This document shows, in pieces, positions 8,191 to 16,264 of a stretch of 64,000 nt of DNA. The notes under the pieces are model-generated. The model worked only from the letters and a program-made list of their open reading frames with translations, did no database searches and had not been told where the DNA came from. This DNA is from Vreelandella andesensis (lineage in GTDB: Bacteria > Pseudomonadota > Gammaproteobacteria > Pseudomonadales > Halomonadaceae), in the NCBI RefSeq assembly GCF_003989795.1, contig NZ_RZHG01000028.1:1-64000 (forward strand), in the 5' to 3' direction. A program made the position numbers and the translations under genes. Position 1 is the first letter of the stretch, and each line of letters opens with the position of its first letter.

Positions 8191-9135
8191 ATGCACGCAA
8201 TCAATTTTGCCACGGCACAGCGTCACCGCGTTTGGGCGGTAATGGCCGCGTTATTTGCTGGTGCTGTGGCTGTCTGGCTGCCTAGCGTTGACCTTGCTTT
8301 GCAGTTCTGGATGATAGTGATACCGGTTGCGCTGTTTGGTCTGTCCCACGGCGGCGCCGACCCGGTGATTATTAACGCTGTTAAAGTTGCGCGCGGGCGC
8401 AGTAGCGCTCAATGGTTGGCTGGCTATGTAGCCCTAATGGCACTCACCGTGGCTTTTATTGTTTGGCAACCGACGCTCGCTTTAGTGGGGTTTTTGGGGC
8501 TTTCAATATGGCACTTTGCAATAACGGATTGCATGTTCTTACCCAAAGGCGGGCATGCCGGGGTAGGGTGGCTGAGTGGCAGTTTGCCTATTATTGGCCC
8601 AATGGCAGGGCACCCGGAACAAGTAGCGATGCTGTTTGCTTGGCTATTGCAACAGGATCCTGCACTGGTTATGAACATCGTGTTACCGGCTGGGCGAGTG
8701 CTGATGTTGGGATGGGCATTGTCGCTGGTTGTCGTCATGGCTCTAACGCGACCCAGTAGTCGTAGTGCAGTTCTCCTTGAACTATGTGCCTTGGCCGCGC
8801 CCATGTTGCTTTTACCCCCCTTGCTCGCCTTCGCTTTTTACTTCTGTATTGTGCATAGCCTGCGTCATTTTTTGCTTTTACTAGGCGCGGAACGCCAAGC
8901 TATCAATGCTATTGACGTTAGAATGCTTGCACGTCGTGCAGCACCCGCAACTGCTGGGGCTATTGTGCTAGGGGGAATTTCCTGGTGGGTCATGAATAGC
9001 GGGGCTGCTAACCTGGAAAGCGCCTGGCTTGTTGACGCTGTTAGGGTCGTTTTCTGGGGGCTGGCCGTGTTAACCGTTCCGCATGCGTTGTTAGTGGCTT
9101 TATGGATAGCTCCCAAGCATGAAGTTAACCACTAA
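8191..9135 (+). CDS. blh: Beta-carotene 15,15'-dioxygenase, Brp/Blh family
   Basis: This integral membrane non-heme iron enzyme cleaves beta-carotene into two retinals for the opsin. The conserved histidines expected to bind iron are visible in LSHGGADP (H53), SIWHFAITD, VHSLRHFLL and VPHALL. The product has many hydrophobic segments. I chose the ATG at 8191, preceded by GGGGAG about ten bases upstream, over a frame opening at 8134 whose first residues look non-coding. Its end overlaps idi by 17 bases. It is the step that links the carotenoid genes to the rhodopsin. Confidence 0.93.
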   Translation: MHAINFATAQRHRVWAVMAALFAGAVAVWLPSVDLALQFWMIVIPVALFGLSHGGADPVIINAVKVARGRSSAQWLAGYVALMALTVAFIVWQPTLALVGFLGLSIWHFAITDCMFLPKGGHAGVGWLSGSLPIIGPMAGHPEQVAMLFAWLLQQDPALVMNIVLPAGRVLMLGWALSLVVVMALTRPSSRSAVLLELCALAAPMLLLPPLLAFAFYFCIVHSLRHFLLLLGAERQAINAIDVRMLARRAAPATAGAIVLGGISWWVMNSGAANLESAWLVDAVRVVFWGLAVLTVPHALLVALWIAPKHEVNH

Positions 9136-9751
9136 CACGGCAACATTTTACGCTTACGATTTAACCAGCACAGAGGCAAACCGCATGGTGCTAACTCGCA
9201 ACGCCATTGTATCTTTTGATAACGAACCCTTAGTCCTGGTTGATGAACATAATCAGGTGCAAGGATACGACTCAAAAGTGGCATGTCATCAGGGCCAAGG
9301 TCAGCTACACAGGGCTTTCTCTGTTTTCGTTTTTAATCGACACAATGAAGTGCTTCTACAACAGCGCAGTGCGTTGAAACCGCTGTGGCCACTTTACTGG
9401 TCAAACAGCTGTTGTAGCCATCCACGCCGGGGTGAAGATGAACTGGCTTCAGTAAAGCGTCGCCTGAAAGAGGAACTTTCCATCGCACCTCATCCCGAGT
9501 TTCTCTATCGTTTCCGTTATCAAGCTGAGTTTGCTGATATAGGAGCAGAAAACGAACTCTGCTCGGTTTACATTGCGCGCTCGGATAAGCGCGTTATCGT
9601 TAATGAAAGCGAAGTGGCAGACTGTCGCTATATCGCACCGGAAGCCCTGGACAGAGAATTACGTGAAAACGCTTCACACTACACTCCCTGGTTAAAACTC
9701 GAATGGCCTTGTATACGTGAAAAATTTTGGTCCCAGGTAGCGTCACTTTAA
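9119..9751 (+). CDS. idi: Isopentenyl-diphosphate delta-isomerase, type I
   Basis: This Nudix-fold enzyme interconverts IPP and DMAPP, balancing the substrates of CrtE. The catalytic cysteine lies in SNSCCSHPRRGE (C98/C99, H101), the catalytic glutamate in GAENELCSVY, and the Nudix-like helix in SVKRRLKEEL. Its 210 residues are within the usual range, with a short N-terminal extension. It overlaps blh by 17 bases and is the last gene of the operon. Type I idi at the end of a crt-blh block is a common layout in proteorhodopsin photosystem cassettes. Confidence 0.94.
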   Translation: MKLTTNTATFYAYDLTSTEANRMVLTRNAIVSFDNEPLVLVDEHNQVQGYDSKVACHQGQGQLHRAFSVFVFNRHNEVLLQQRSALKPLWPLYWSNSCCSHPRRGEDELASVKRRLKEELSIAPHPEFLYRFRYQAEFADIGAENELCSVYIARSDKRVIVNESEVADCRYIAPEALDRELRENASHYTPWLKLEWPCIREKFWSQVASL

Positions 9752-9761
9752 ATCGCTTAAT

Positions 9762-9792
9762 AAATGGTTGGTAAAAATGGTTGGTAACAACC
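9762..9792. repeat. Tandem 13-bp direct repeat and short hairpin after idi
   Basis: AAATGGTTGGTAA occurs twice back to back (9762-9774 and 9775-9787). The second copy runs into GGTTGGTAACAACC, a five-base-pair hairpin. There is no T-tract, so it is not a convincing terminator. It may be a replication slippage product. Confidence 0.6.
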
Positions 9793-9802
9793 TAGCAGGT
9801 GT

Positions 9803-9830
9803 CTGACGAGAGCACCAAGCCCGTTATACT
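9803..9830 (+). promoter_or_regulatory. Candidate sigma-70 promoter of the flavin amine oxidase
   Basis: CTGACG at 9803-9808 and TATACT at 9825-9830 with a 16-base spacer. This places transcription start near 9837, which rules out a GTG start at 9799 and supports the ATG at 9871. Confidence 0.5.
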
Positions 9831-9870
9831 GCGGTATGCTGTCGGTTCTTATTTGCCAACGAGACTTTTC

Positions 9871-10971
9871 ATGCAAACATCACGAATTGCCATTGTTGGC
9901 GCTGGTTTGGCGGGGCTTTATGCCGCGTATTTGTTGGAACAACGAGGCATCACCGATTACGTGGTGCTGGAAGCGCGGGAGCGAGTGGGAGGGCGTATTG
10001 CATCGGTGGTGCTTAATGATGAGGGCGCTCAGGACAGTGTGACAGCGGCATTTGATTTAGGGCCATCGTGGTTTTGGCCGGGCTTTCAGCATGCGTTGGG
10101 GGAACTGGTGCAATCGCTGGGGCTTGTGTCGTTTGTGCAGCATGAAACTGGCGATATGATTGTAGAGCGTTCCCATCAGACACCGCCTGTGCGCATGCAA
10201 GGCTTTGTGAACCAGCCATCCTCTATGCGGCTGCGGGGCGGTATGAAGGCGTTGACGGATGCGTTGCATCTGCGAATCGATCCCTCACGTATTCTCACTG
10301 GAAAAGCCGTCCAGTCGATGACGCAAACGCCTGATGGACCTGTTGAGCTGTTGTGCGGTGCCGGGCAGCGTTATGTCGCTCAGCATGTGCTGTTGGCGGT
10401 GCCGCCTAGGCTGGCTTCACAGGCGATTAAATTTTCTCCGCCGCTGCCGCAACAATTAATCCATCAGTGGGCGGGTACCGCGACCTGGATGGCTCCCCAC
10501 GCCAAGTATGTGGCGCTTTATTCCACCCCGTTTTGGCGAGACCAACAGCTTTCGGGTGAGGCGCGAAGCCTGCTGGGTCCGTTGGGTGAAATCCACGATG
10601 CCTCACATCCAGGAGGTCACAGCGCGCTGTTTGGCTTCTTTAGTTTGCCAGTCAATGCCCGTGAACAGCTTAGCGACGAGGCACTGCGCCAGCACTGCCG
10701 CGCGCAGCTGGCTAGGTTATTTGGCCCCAACGCCGCTAGCCCGCTCTTGGATGTGATTAAAGATTGGGCGCGGGAACCGTTCACTGCCACTAATGCCGAC
10801 CAAATACCCAGCGAACATCATGGCATAGCACCGTCTAACCGCGCTGCGGAAGGGCCTTGGCAGCACCGGTTGACGGGTATTGGTAGTGAATGGGGCGAGC
10901 ATTACGCTGGGTATTTAGCAGGCGCAATTGAAGCCGCCGAGCGTGGCGTGGCGGATTTGCTTGCGAAATAG
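9871..10971 (+). CDS. Flavin-containing amine oxidase / FAD-dependent oxidoreductase
   Basis: The 366-residue product has the Rossmann motif of the monoamine oxidase family (IAIVGAGLAGLYAAYLLEQ, then EARERVGGRI) and a C-terminal flavin-contact region (GIGSEWGEHYAGYLAGAIEAAERG). Such enzymes oxidise amines or related compounds with oxygen; the substrate cannot be read here. It follows idi by about 120 bases, has its own likely promoter and is therefore probably outside the rhodopsin operon. A carotenoid or retinal role is conceivable from position only. The ATG at 9871 is chosen because the longer reading would start upstream of the promoter. Confidence 0.8.
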   Translation: MQTSRIAIVGAGLAGLYAAYLLEQRGITDYVVLEARERVGGRIASVVLNDEGAQDSVTAAFDLGPSWFWPGFQHALGELVQSLGLVSFVQHETGDMIVERSHQTPPVRMQGFVNQPSSMRLRGGMKALTDALHLRIDPSRILTGKAVQSMTQTPDGPVELLCGAGQRYVAQHVLLAVPPRLASQAIKFSPPLPQQLIHQWAGTATWMAPHAKYVALYSTPFWRDQQLSGEARSLLGPLGEIHDASHPGGHSALFGFFSLPVNAREQLSDEALRQHCRAQLARLFGPNAASPLLDVIKDWAREPFTATNADQIPSEHHGIAPSNRAAEGPWQHRLTGIGSEWGEHYAGYLAGAIEAAERGVADLLAK

Positions 10972-11020
10972 GGCTTTTTGTTTGCACTGGCGCTAATTCA
11001 GCAGTGCTAATCCAGCAGTG

Positions 11021-11908
11021 CTAATCCAACAGTGCATCTTCAGAGCGTGTTAGCAGCGCTTTTAGGCTTGGCGATTCAAATCGTCGTTGAATGGTAATGG
11101 CATAAAACTCCTCCCACACGCCTGGCAGCGCGCCATAATCTTTTAGCGTGCCGTTGTGTAGTTCGTCGCGGACGACAACCGGCGGCATAACAGCGATGTG
11201 CTGCGTGTCCCTGGCGAGTAGGCGCATCATAGCCATGTCGTCTACCTCGGCAGCAATTTTGGGTGAAAACCGGTAGTGGCTACAGAGCTGATCAAACGCA
11301 TGACGAGTGGCATTTTCAGCGCCAGGCAGGATAAAGGCGTGGCCGCTTAGTCCGTCAGGAAATACAGGGGGCGGAGAAAGTTGGGACGAGGCAATCAAAC
11401 TGACCGGCTGACGTGCCAAGCGCTGCGAGCGCCAGGGGTGTTCGCTATCGCCCCGCACGGGCTGATTCGAGAGCACCACATCCAGCTTGTGAGCGGAAAG
11501 GCGGCGCAGTAAGTCATCCATTCCGCCACTTTGTAGAATTAGGTCTAAATCGTCTCGACCCAGCAGCGGCCGCACAAACCCTTCCTGAAAATTACGTGAC
11601 AGCGTAGCGACAGCCCCCACCCTGACTACCTCCCGGTGGGCGTGACCGCCTTCGGCAAACAGCGCGCTGAGTTCCTCCCCTTGAGTAAAAATGGTCTCGG
11701 CGTAATCAAAGGCAAGCCTGCCCGCTTCGGATAAGTGTAACTGCCGCCCTTCGCGGATAAACAGCGCTTGGCCTAGGCGATCCTCTAACTGGCGAATTTG
11801 CTGGGAAAGCGATGATTGTGACACGTGCAGCGCTTCGGCAGTGCGGGTCAGGTGGCCCGACTTTGCCACTTGCCAAAAATAGTAAAGGTGGTGGTAGTTA
11901 AGCTTCAT
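11021..11908 (-). CDS. LysR-family transcriptional regulator (NhaR-like)
   Basis: The 295-residue product has a LysR helix-turn-helix at its N-terminus (residues about 4-62, core LTRTAEALHVSQSSLSQQIRQLE) and a periplasmic-binding-like effector domain after it. The opening NYHHLYYFWQVAKSGHLT resembles the NhaR branch. It is transcribed away from dabB across a 130-base gap holding an inverted repeat (11942-11960), the standard arrangement for a LysR protein controlling its divergent neighbour. I infer that it regulates dabBA, perhaps in response to carbon or ion status. The effector is unknown. Confidence 0.88.
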   Translation of the reverse strand: MKLNYHHLYYFWQVAKSGHLTRTAEALHVSQSSLSQQIRQLEDRLGQALFIREGRQLHLSEAGRLAFDYAETIFTQGEELSALFAEGGHAHREVVRVGAVATLSRNFQEGFVRPLLGRDDLDLILQSGGMDDLLRRLSAHKLDVVLSNQPVRGDSEHPWRSQRLARQPVSLIASSQLSPPPVFPDGLSGHAFILPGAENATRHAFDQLCSHYRFSPKIAAEVDDMAMMRLLARDTQHIAVMPPVVVRDELHNGTLKDYGALPGVWEEFYAITIQRRFESPSLKALLTRSEDALLD

Positions 11909-11941
11909 AGAGGCTAGGTCTCGGGCAGCATTATGGCTATC

Positions 11942-11960
11942 CGTTCTGTTTTAAAGAACG
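11942..11960. promoter_or_regulatory. Putative LysR operator between lysR and dabB
   Basis: CGTTCT, seven bases, AGAACG forms an inverted repeat that fits the T-N11-A type of LysR site. It lies in the divergent intergenic region, 34 bases from the regulator start and about 80 bases upstream of dabB. Confidence 0.5.
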
Positions 11961-12038
11961 ATTTGTCAAAAATAAACTATTTTTTACATGGTGACGAGGT
12001 AGGCATAGTCGGTGGCACACGACTAAGGGGGAAAGGCT

Positions 12039-13634
12039 ATGCCAAATTTCGTCAACATAACGGTGCTTTCGCTATTGGCACTGTGGCTATTGATACCTGT
12101 ATTGCTGTTGGTGGTGGCGGGGATAAGCGCCAGGGCGAACTCGCACGCGTCGCTTCAACGCGCATGGAAAATGGGGCGTGGGCTTACCGCCAGTGCCTTG
12201 GTTGCGAGCTTGGCAGTGGCCGTGCTGCTAATGCTCGATGCGCTGGGAGTGCCTACGAACCTGCCAGAAGCAGCGCGCCCGTTAGGGCTTTATCCTGATG
12301 GCTTGGCTGTGTGGATGGCGCTGTTGATTAGCTTGTTAGGCACGGTGCTGCTGCGGTTTGCAGAAGGCTACTTAAAAGGCGACCGTGGCGAGCGGCGTTT
12401 TTTACCCTGGTGTTTGGTAGTGCTGGCCAGCGTCATGCTGTTGGTTTTTACTCACCACTTGGTGGTGATGCTGATTGCCTGGGTTGGCGTTAGCGTGGCG
12501 CTGCATCATCTGCTCACCCTTTACCCTGAGCGTGTGGAAGCGCAGCGGGCGGCATGGCAGAAATTTGTGGTAAGCCGCCTGGGTGACATCGCGTTGATCG
12601 TGGCGGTGGCACTTCTTTACGCTCGTTTCGGCACGTTTGAATTATCCGAGCTGTTTGCAGCAGCGGCCGCCACCTCTGGCGGTTGGCAGGTGGAAGCGGC
12701 ATCGGTGGCACTCGCTATTGCGGCTCTGTGTAAATGCGCTCAAGTGCCACTGCATGGTTGGTTGATTAAAGTGATGGAAGCGCCTACGCCCGTTTCTGCG
12801 CTGCTACACGCCGGGGTGATTAACTTAGGTGGTTTTGTTTGGTTGCGGCTATTCCCGGTGTTTGACGGCCTTACCCTGGGGCACTACCTGCTGATTGTTG
12901 TCGGTGGCTTCACCGCGTTGGTGGCTGTGATGACGATGCTGACTCAAACCTCGGTGAAACATGCCTTGGCGTGGTCTACCTGCGCGCAGATGGGTTTTAT
13001 GCTGTTTGAGATCGGGGTGGGGGCGTACACCTTGGCGCTGGCTCACCTGTTGGCGCATTCCCTTTATAAAGCCCACTCCTTCTTGGCATCCGGTCGTACC
13101 GTGAGGGCATCCCGCTGTGAGCGCTTTCTGCTTGCGCCGCTGCGTCAGCGGCTTTCTCTTGCACTGCCCGCTGCGGCACTGGCGGCGGCGGTGTTGGTGG
13201 TCTGGCCTGCACTGGTTAGCCATAACCCGCTATTGGGCGTGTTATTAAGCCTGGCAGTGGGCAGTGCGCTACTGGGCTTGCCGGTAGGCATTGCCAAACC
13301 TAAGCGGTTAGCGCTGTTCGCAATGGCATTGGCACTGGTGCCGCTGTATGCCTTGCTGCATGGCGTGCTGGCACCGGCACTGCCTAGCACCTACACACCC
13401 TTAACTCTTACCGCAGGCCTGCTGGGTGCGCTGATGCTGGCAAGCCTAGTGCTTGTCGCTGGGGCAGTCACGCTGTTTCCCCAGGCAACCTGGGTGGCCC
13501 GCTGGCGCGTTCACTTTAGCCAGGGGCTGTATCTGGCGCAGCCGTTGCAGCGCGCGGTGGATGCAGCGGCCCCCGTTCGTCCGTGGTCTCGTTCTGTATC
13601 GAACACCTCTGGCCTAAAAGGAGAATTATCATGA
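12039..13634 (+). CDS. dabB: DabB, proton-conducting membrane subunit of the DIC-accumulating complex
   Basis: The 531-residue polytopic membrane protein belongs to the NuoL/MrpA/ND5 family of proton-translocating subunits. The motif VMEAPTPVSALLHAGVINLGGF matches the family's core helices. With DabA it forms the DAB complex, thought to use proton influx to drive CO2 hydration to bicarbonate. The pairing with a DUF2309 protein, not a full Nuo or Mrp operon, is what supports the DabB call. The start at 12039 has GGGGGAAAGG just upstream. It overlaps dabA by four bases (ATGA). Confidence 0.9.
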   Translation: MPNFVNITVLSLLALWLLIPVLLLVVAGISARANSHASLQRAWKMGRGLTASALVASLAVAVLLMLDALGVPTNLPEAARPLGLYPDGLAVWMALLISLLGTVLLRFAEGYLKGDRGERRFLPWCLVVLASVMLLVFTHHLVVMLIAWVGVSVALHHLLTLYPERVEAQRAAWQKFVVSRLGDIALIVAVALLYARFGTFELSELFAAAAATSGGWQVEAASVALAIAALCKCAQVPLHGWLIKVMEAPTPVSALLHAGVINLGGFVWLRLFPVFDGLTLGHYLLIVVGGFTALVAVMTMLTQTSVKHALAWSTCAQMGFMLFEIGVGAYTLALAHLLAHSLYKAHSFLASGRTVRASRCERFLLAPLRQRLSLALPAAALAAAVLVVWPALVSHNPLLGVLLSLAVGSALLGLPVGIAKPKRLALFAMALALVPLYALLHGVLAPALPSTYTPLTLTAGLLGALMLASLVLVAGAVTLFPQATWVARWRVHFSQGLYLAQPLQRAVDAAAPVRPWSRSVSNTSGLKGELS

Positions 13635-15991
13635 GTCAGTCTATCGCGTTTGATACACCTATATCGCTTAGCCAAAACCATAGCCAGTACCATGATGCGC
13701 TGAAACGAGCTACCGATGCGATTGCCCCGATATGGCCGTTAGACCAGTGGATTGCAGTTAACCCCTGGTGGGGCTTGAAACATCAGCCTATTGAGCAAAT
13801 AAGTCATTCGCTACTACGCCGGGCAGGGCAGCCAATGACTATGCCTGCTGAGTTTTACCGTCATGCTTGGGAAACGGGTCGGATTAGCCCGCAAGACTTG
13901 CAGCAGGCGATTCACCAGGGTGGCTACCCCTATAGCGAGCAAAGCCTAGTGGGCTATTTGACATCAACCCCACAAGCGGTGACGCCGCTGCGCAGTGCTT
14001 GGGACACGTTGCTGGGGCAGCCTGGGTTCGACGCATTGGCGGAAAGCTGCGCCAGCTATTTTGATGATCATCAGCAGCGCTGGGCCAATTACAATGCACC
14101 TTCGCTGTATCAGTTTTGGAAAGCCGCTGCTCAGCACGACCTTCGCTGGCCTAAGGCTCAGCGCAATGCCTTACAAGCATTACCACAGGAGGCCACCGCT
14201 GCGATTGAACAGGTGGCGGCTGAATGGGGACTAACGCCAGCCACCTTCGAAGTGCTGGTGCATACGCTGCTGCTCAGGGTTAACGGTTGGGCATCGTGGT
14301 GTCAGGGGATGGAATGGCATTCGTCTCATCGTCAGGCAGAGGCAGGTATAACCCAGCTCGCAGCAATGGTGCTGATATGGGAATGGTTGGGGGTAAGTCG
14401 ACTTACCCGCGACCAGCAGAATGAGTGGCGCGTCCAGTGGCAAACCGAAAATAATGCCGTGCCTGCGTATTATGATGCGCTATGGTGCTGGCAGCACGCC
14501 TATGAGCTTGGTTACCAGCGTGGTTTGTCTATTACGTTGGCAATGCCTGGCCAATCTTCACAACGTGCTCCGGAGGTGCAAGCAGCCTTTTGTATTGATG
14601 TGCGGTCAGAACGTTATCGTCGCCATTTAGAGTATGCAGCGCCCGCTGTTGCTACTCAGGGTGTAGCAGGCTTTTTCGCGATGCCAGTCGCTGATGTCGC
14701 CATCGGGCCTGAGCGTGCTCAGCCGCGTTTACCTGGGCTTCTAAAACCGCGCTATCGGGTGGGTGTGCAGAACCCCCAACAGCAGGGCGTAAAGCGATAC
14801 CAAACAGAGAGCCAGCGGCAGAGCGTACGCCATGCCAAATATGCACCGCTCTCGACGTTTACGCTGGTAGAGACAACCGGCATCGCTTGGGGCTGGAAGT
14901 TGATAAAAGATAGCCTGCGCAAGCAAGCACCAATGCCGCAATGCGATGTGCCTGCCGGGCTTTTTCATGCCTATGATGGTGAGCCGATTTCTCGGCAGGA
15001 AAAGGTAGCGCTTGCCATGAACCTGTTGACGCTATTGGGCCCCCTCTCTGCCTCGCTGCTGGTACTGGTGGGTCACGACTCGCAAAGTGAGAATAACCCG
15101 CATCATGCAGGGTTAGCCTGCGGTGCCTGTGGTGGGCAGGGCGGTGGTAAGAACGCTCGGGTGGCTGCTGCACTGTTAAACGACTCGGATGTTCAGCAAG
15201 CCGTTAAAACCGCTGGGATAGCACTGCCAACCCCATTTTTTGTGCTGGCAGCAACTCACTGCACCCTTACGGATCGAGTAAATGTGTACCGGGATAAGCA
15301 AATGCCCACGGCATTAGAGTCCGCTTTACTCACGTTTGAAAGTGCTGCAAAGGCCGCTGGAGAAGCCACCCGACAAGAGCGAGCCCCAGCCTTAGGCGTT
15401 GACGAGAGCAACCACATCGAGCGCCTAAAAAAACTAGCCATACGGGGGGCTGACTGGTCGCAGCCTCGGCCAGAGTGGGGGTTAGTTAACAACGCTGCGC
15501 TGATTTTAGCGCCTCGGTCGCTTACCCAGGGAAAAACGTTGGATGGGCGTACATTTTTGCATGACTACCATCCCGATCAAGATCTCGACGGCAAAATTTT
15601 GGAAGGGCTGATGATGGCCCCGATGCTGGTAGCCAGCTGGATTAATCTGCAGTACTACGCTTCCACCGTTGTGCCAGGGCTGTATGGGGCGGGGAATAAG
15701 CTGCTGCATTCAGTAGTCGGTGGCCATGTGGGCGTCATCGAAGGAAATTCGCCTCAGTTGCGTATCGGCTTGCCCGAGCAAGCTCTCTTTGATGGTGACA
15801 CACTGCACCATGAGCCGTTGCGCCTGACCGTTGTCATCGACGCGCCTAAAGACCGCATCGAAGCCATTATCTCGCGACAGCCAGTAGTGGCTGACTTGAT
15901 CAACCATCGCTGGCTCTGGTTAACCCAAATGGGGGAAAAAGGGTTAGAGCGCTATTCTTCGCAGGGCTGGCAACCGATTGCTGCGTCTTAA
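13631..15991 (+). CDS. dabA: DabA, carbonic-anhydrase-like subunit of the DIC-accumulating complex (DUF2309)
   Basis: The 786-residue cytoplasmic protein is of the DUF2309/UPF0753 family, a distant beta-carbonic-anhydrase-like protein. The predicted zinc site is intact: C321 and D323 in FCIDVRSE, H482 in VGHDS and C497 in LACGACGG. The spacings of 2 and 15 match the C-x-D and H-x14-C ligands known for Halothiobacillus DabA. It converts CO2 to bicarbonate in one direction, coupled to proton flow through DabB. The ATG at 13631 (AGGAG eight bases upstream) is taken over an earlier frame opening inside dabB. A terminator follows. Confidence 0.93.
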   Translation: MSQSIAFDTPISLSQNHSQYHDALKRATDAIAPIWPLDQWIAVNPWWGLKHQPIEQISHSLLRRAGQPMTMPAEFYRHAWETGRISPQDLQQAIHQGGYPYSEQSLVGYLTSTPQAVTPLRSAWDTLLGQPGFDALAESCASYFDDHQQRWANYNAPSLYQFWKAAAQHDLRWPKAQRNALQALPQEATAAIEQVAAEWGLTPATFEVLVHTLLLRVNGWASWCQGMEWHSSHRQAEAGITQLAAMVLIWEWLGVSRLTRDQQNEWRVQWQTENNAVPAYYDALWCWQHAYELGYQRGLSITLAMPGQSSQRAPEVQAAFCIDVRSERYRRHLEYAAPAVATQGVAGFFAMPVADVAIGPERAQPRLPGLLKPRYRVGVQNPQQQGVKRYQTESQRQSVRHAKYAPLSTFTLVETTGIAWGWKLIKDSLRKQAPMPQCDVPAGLFHAYDGEPISRQEKVALAMNLLTLLGPLSASLLVLVGHDSQSENNPHHAGLACGACGGQGGGKNARVAAALLNDSDVQQAVKTAGIALPTPFFVLAATHCTLTDRVNVYRDKQMPTALESALLTFESAAKAAGEATRQERAPALGVDESNHIERLKKLAIRGADWSQPRPEWGLVNNAALILAPRSLTQGKTLDGRTFLHDYHPDQDLDGKILEGLMMAPMLVASWINLQYYASTVVPGLYGAGNKLLHSVVGGHVGVIEGNSPQLRIGLPEQALFDGDTLHHEPLRLTVVIDAPKDRIEAIISRQPVVADLINHRWLWLTQMGEKGLERYSSQGWQPIAAS

Positions 15992-16030
15992 TGCCGACGA
16001 CGCTGGGCGCTGCTTGCCGAATAGAGCACG

Positions 16031-16080
16031 CTGGGAACCCCAATGCTAAATAGGACAGTGTTGGGGCCAGCCCTTTTTGT
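16031..16080 (+). terminator. Terminator after dabA
   Basis: Stem CTGG-gaa-CCCCAATGCT pairs with AGTGTTGGGG-CCAG around a nine-base loop (16031-16070, with a bulge and two G-U pairs), followed by CCCTTTTTG. Confidence 0.6.
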
Positions 16081-16264
16081 TTTTGGTGCCTGCTCATTAG
16101 TAAATAGTGACAGGTTTCTCTCGCTACACTACTGTCATCTTAAGCATCATGAGTAATCGCAACAGACTTATCTCGACCTTACAACAGCTTTTTGGCGCTT
16201 CGGCACCCTGTGCTTATGCTCCAATTCATGTCGAATGGAGCTGAAAAATAAAAGGGAAGTAGAC

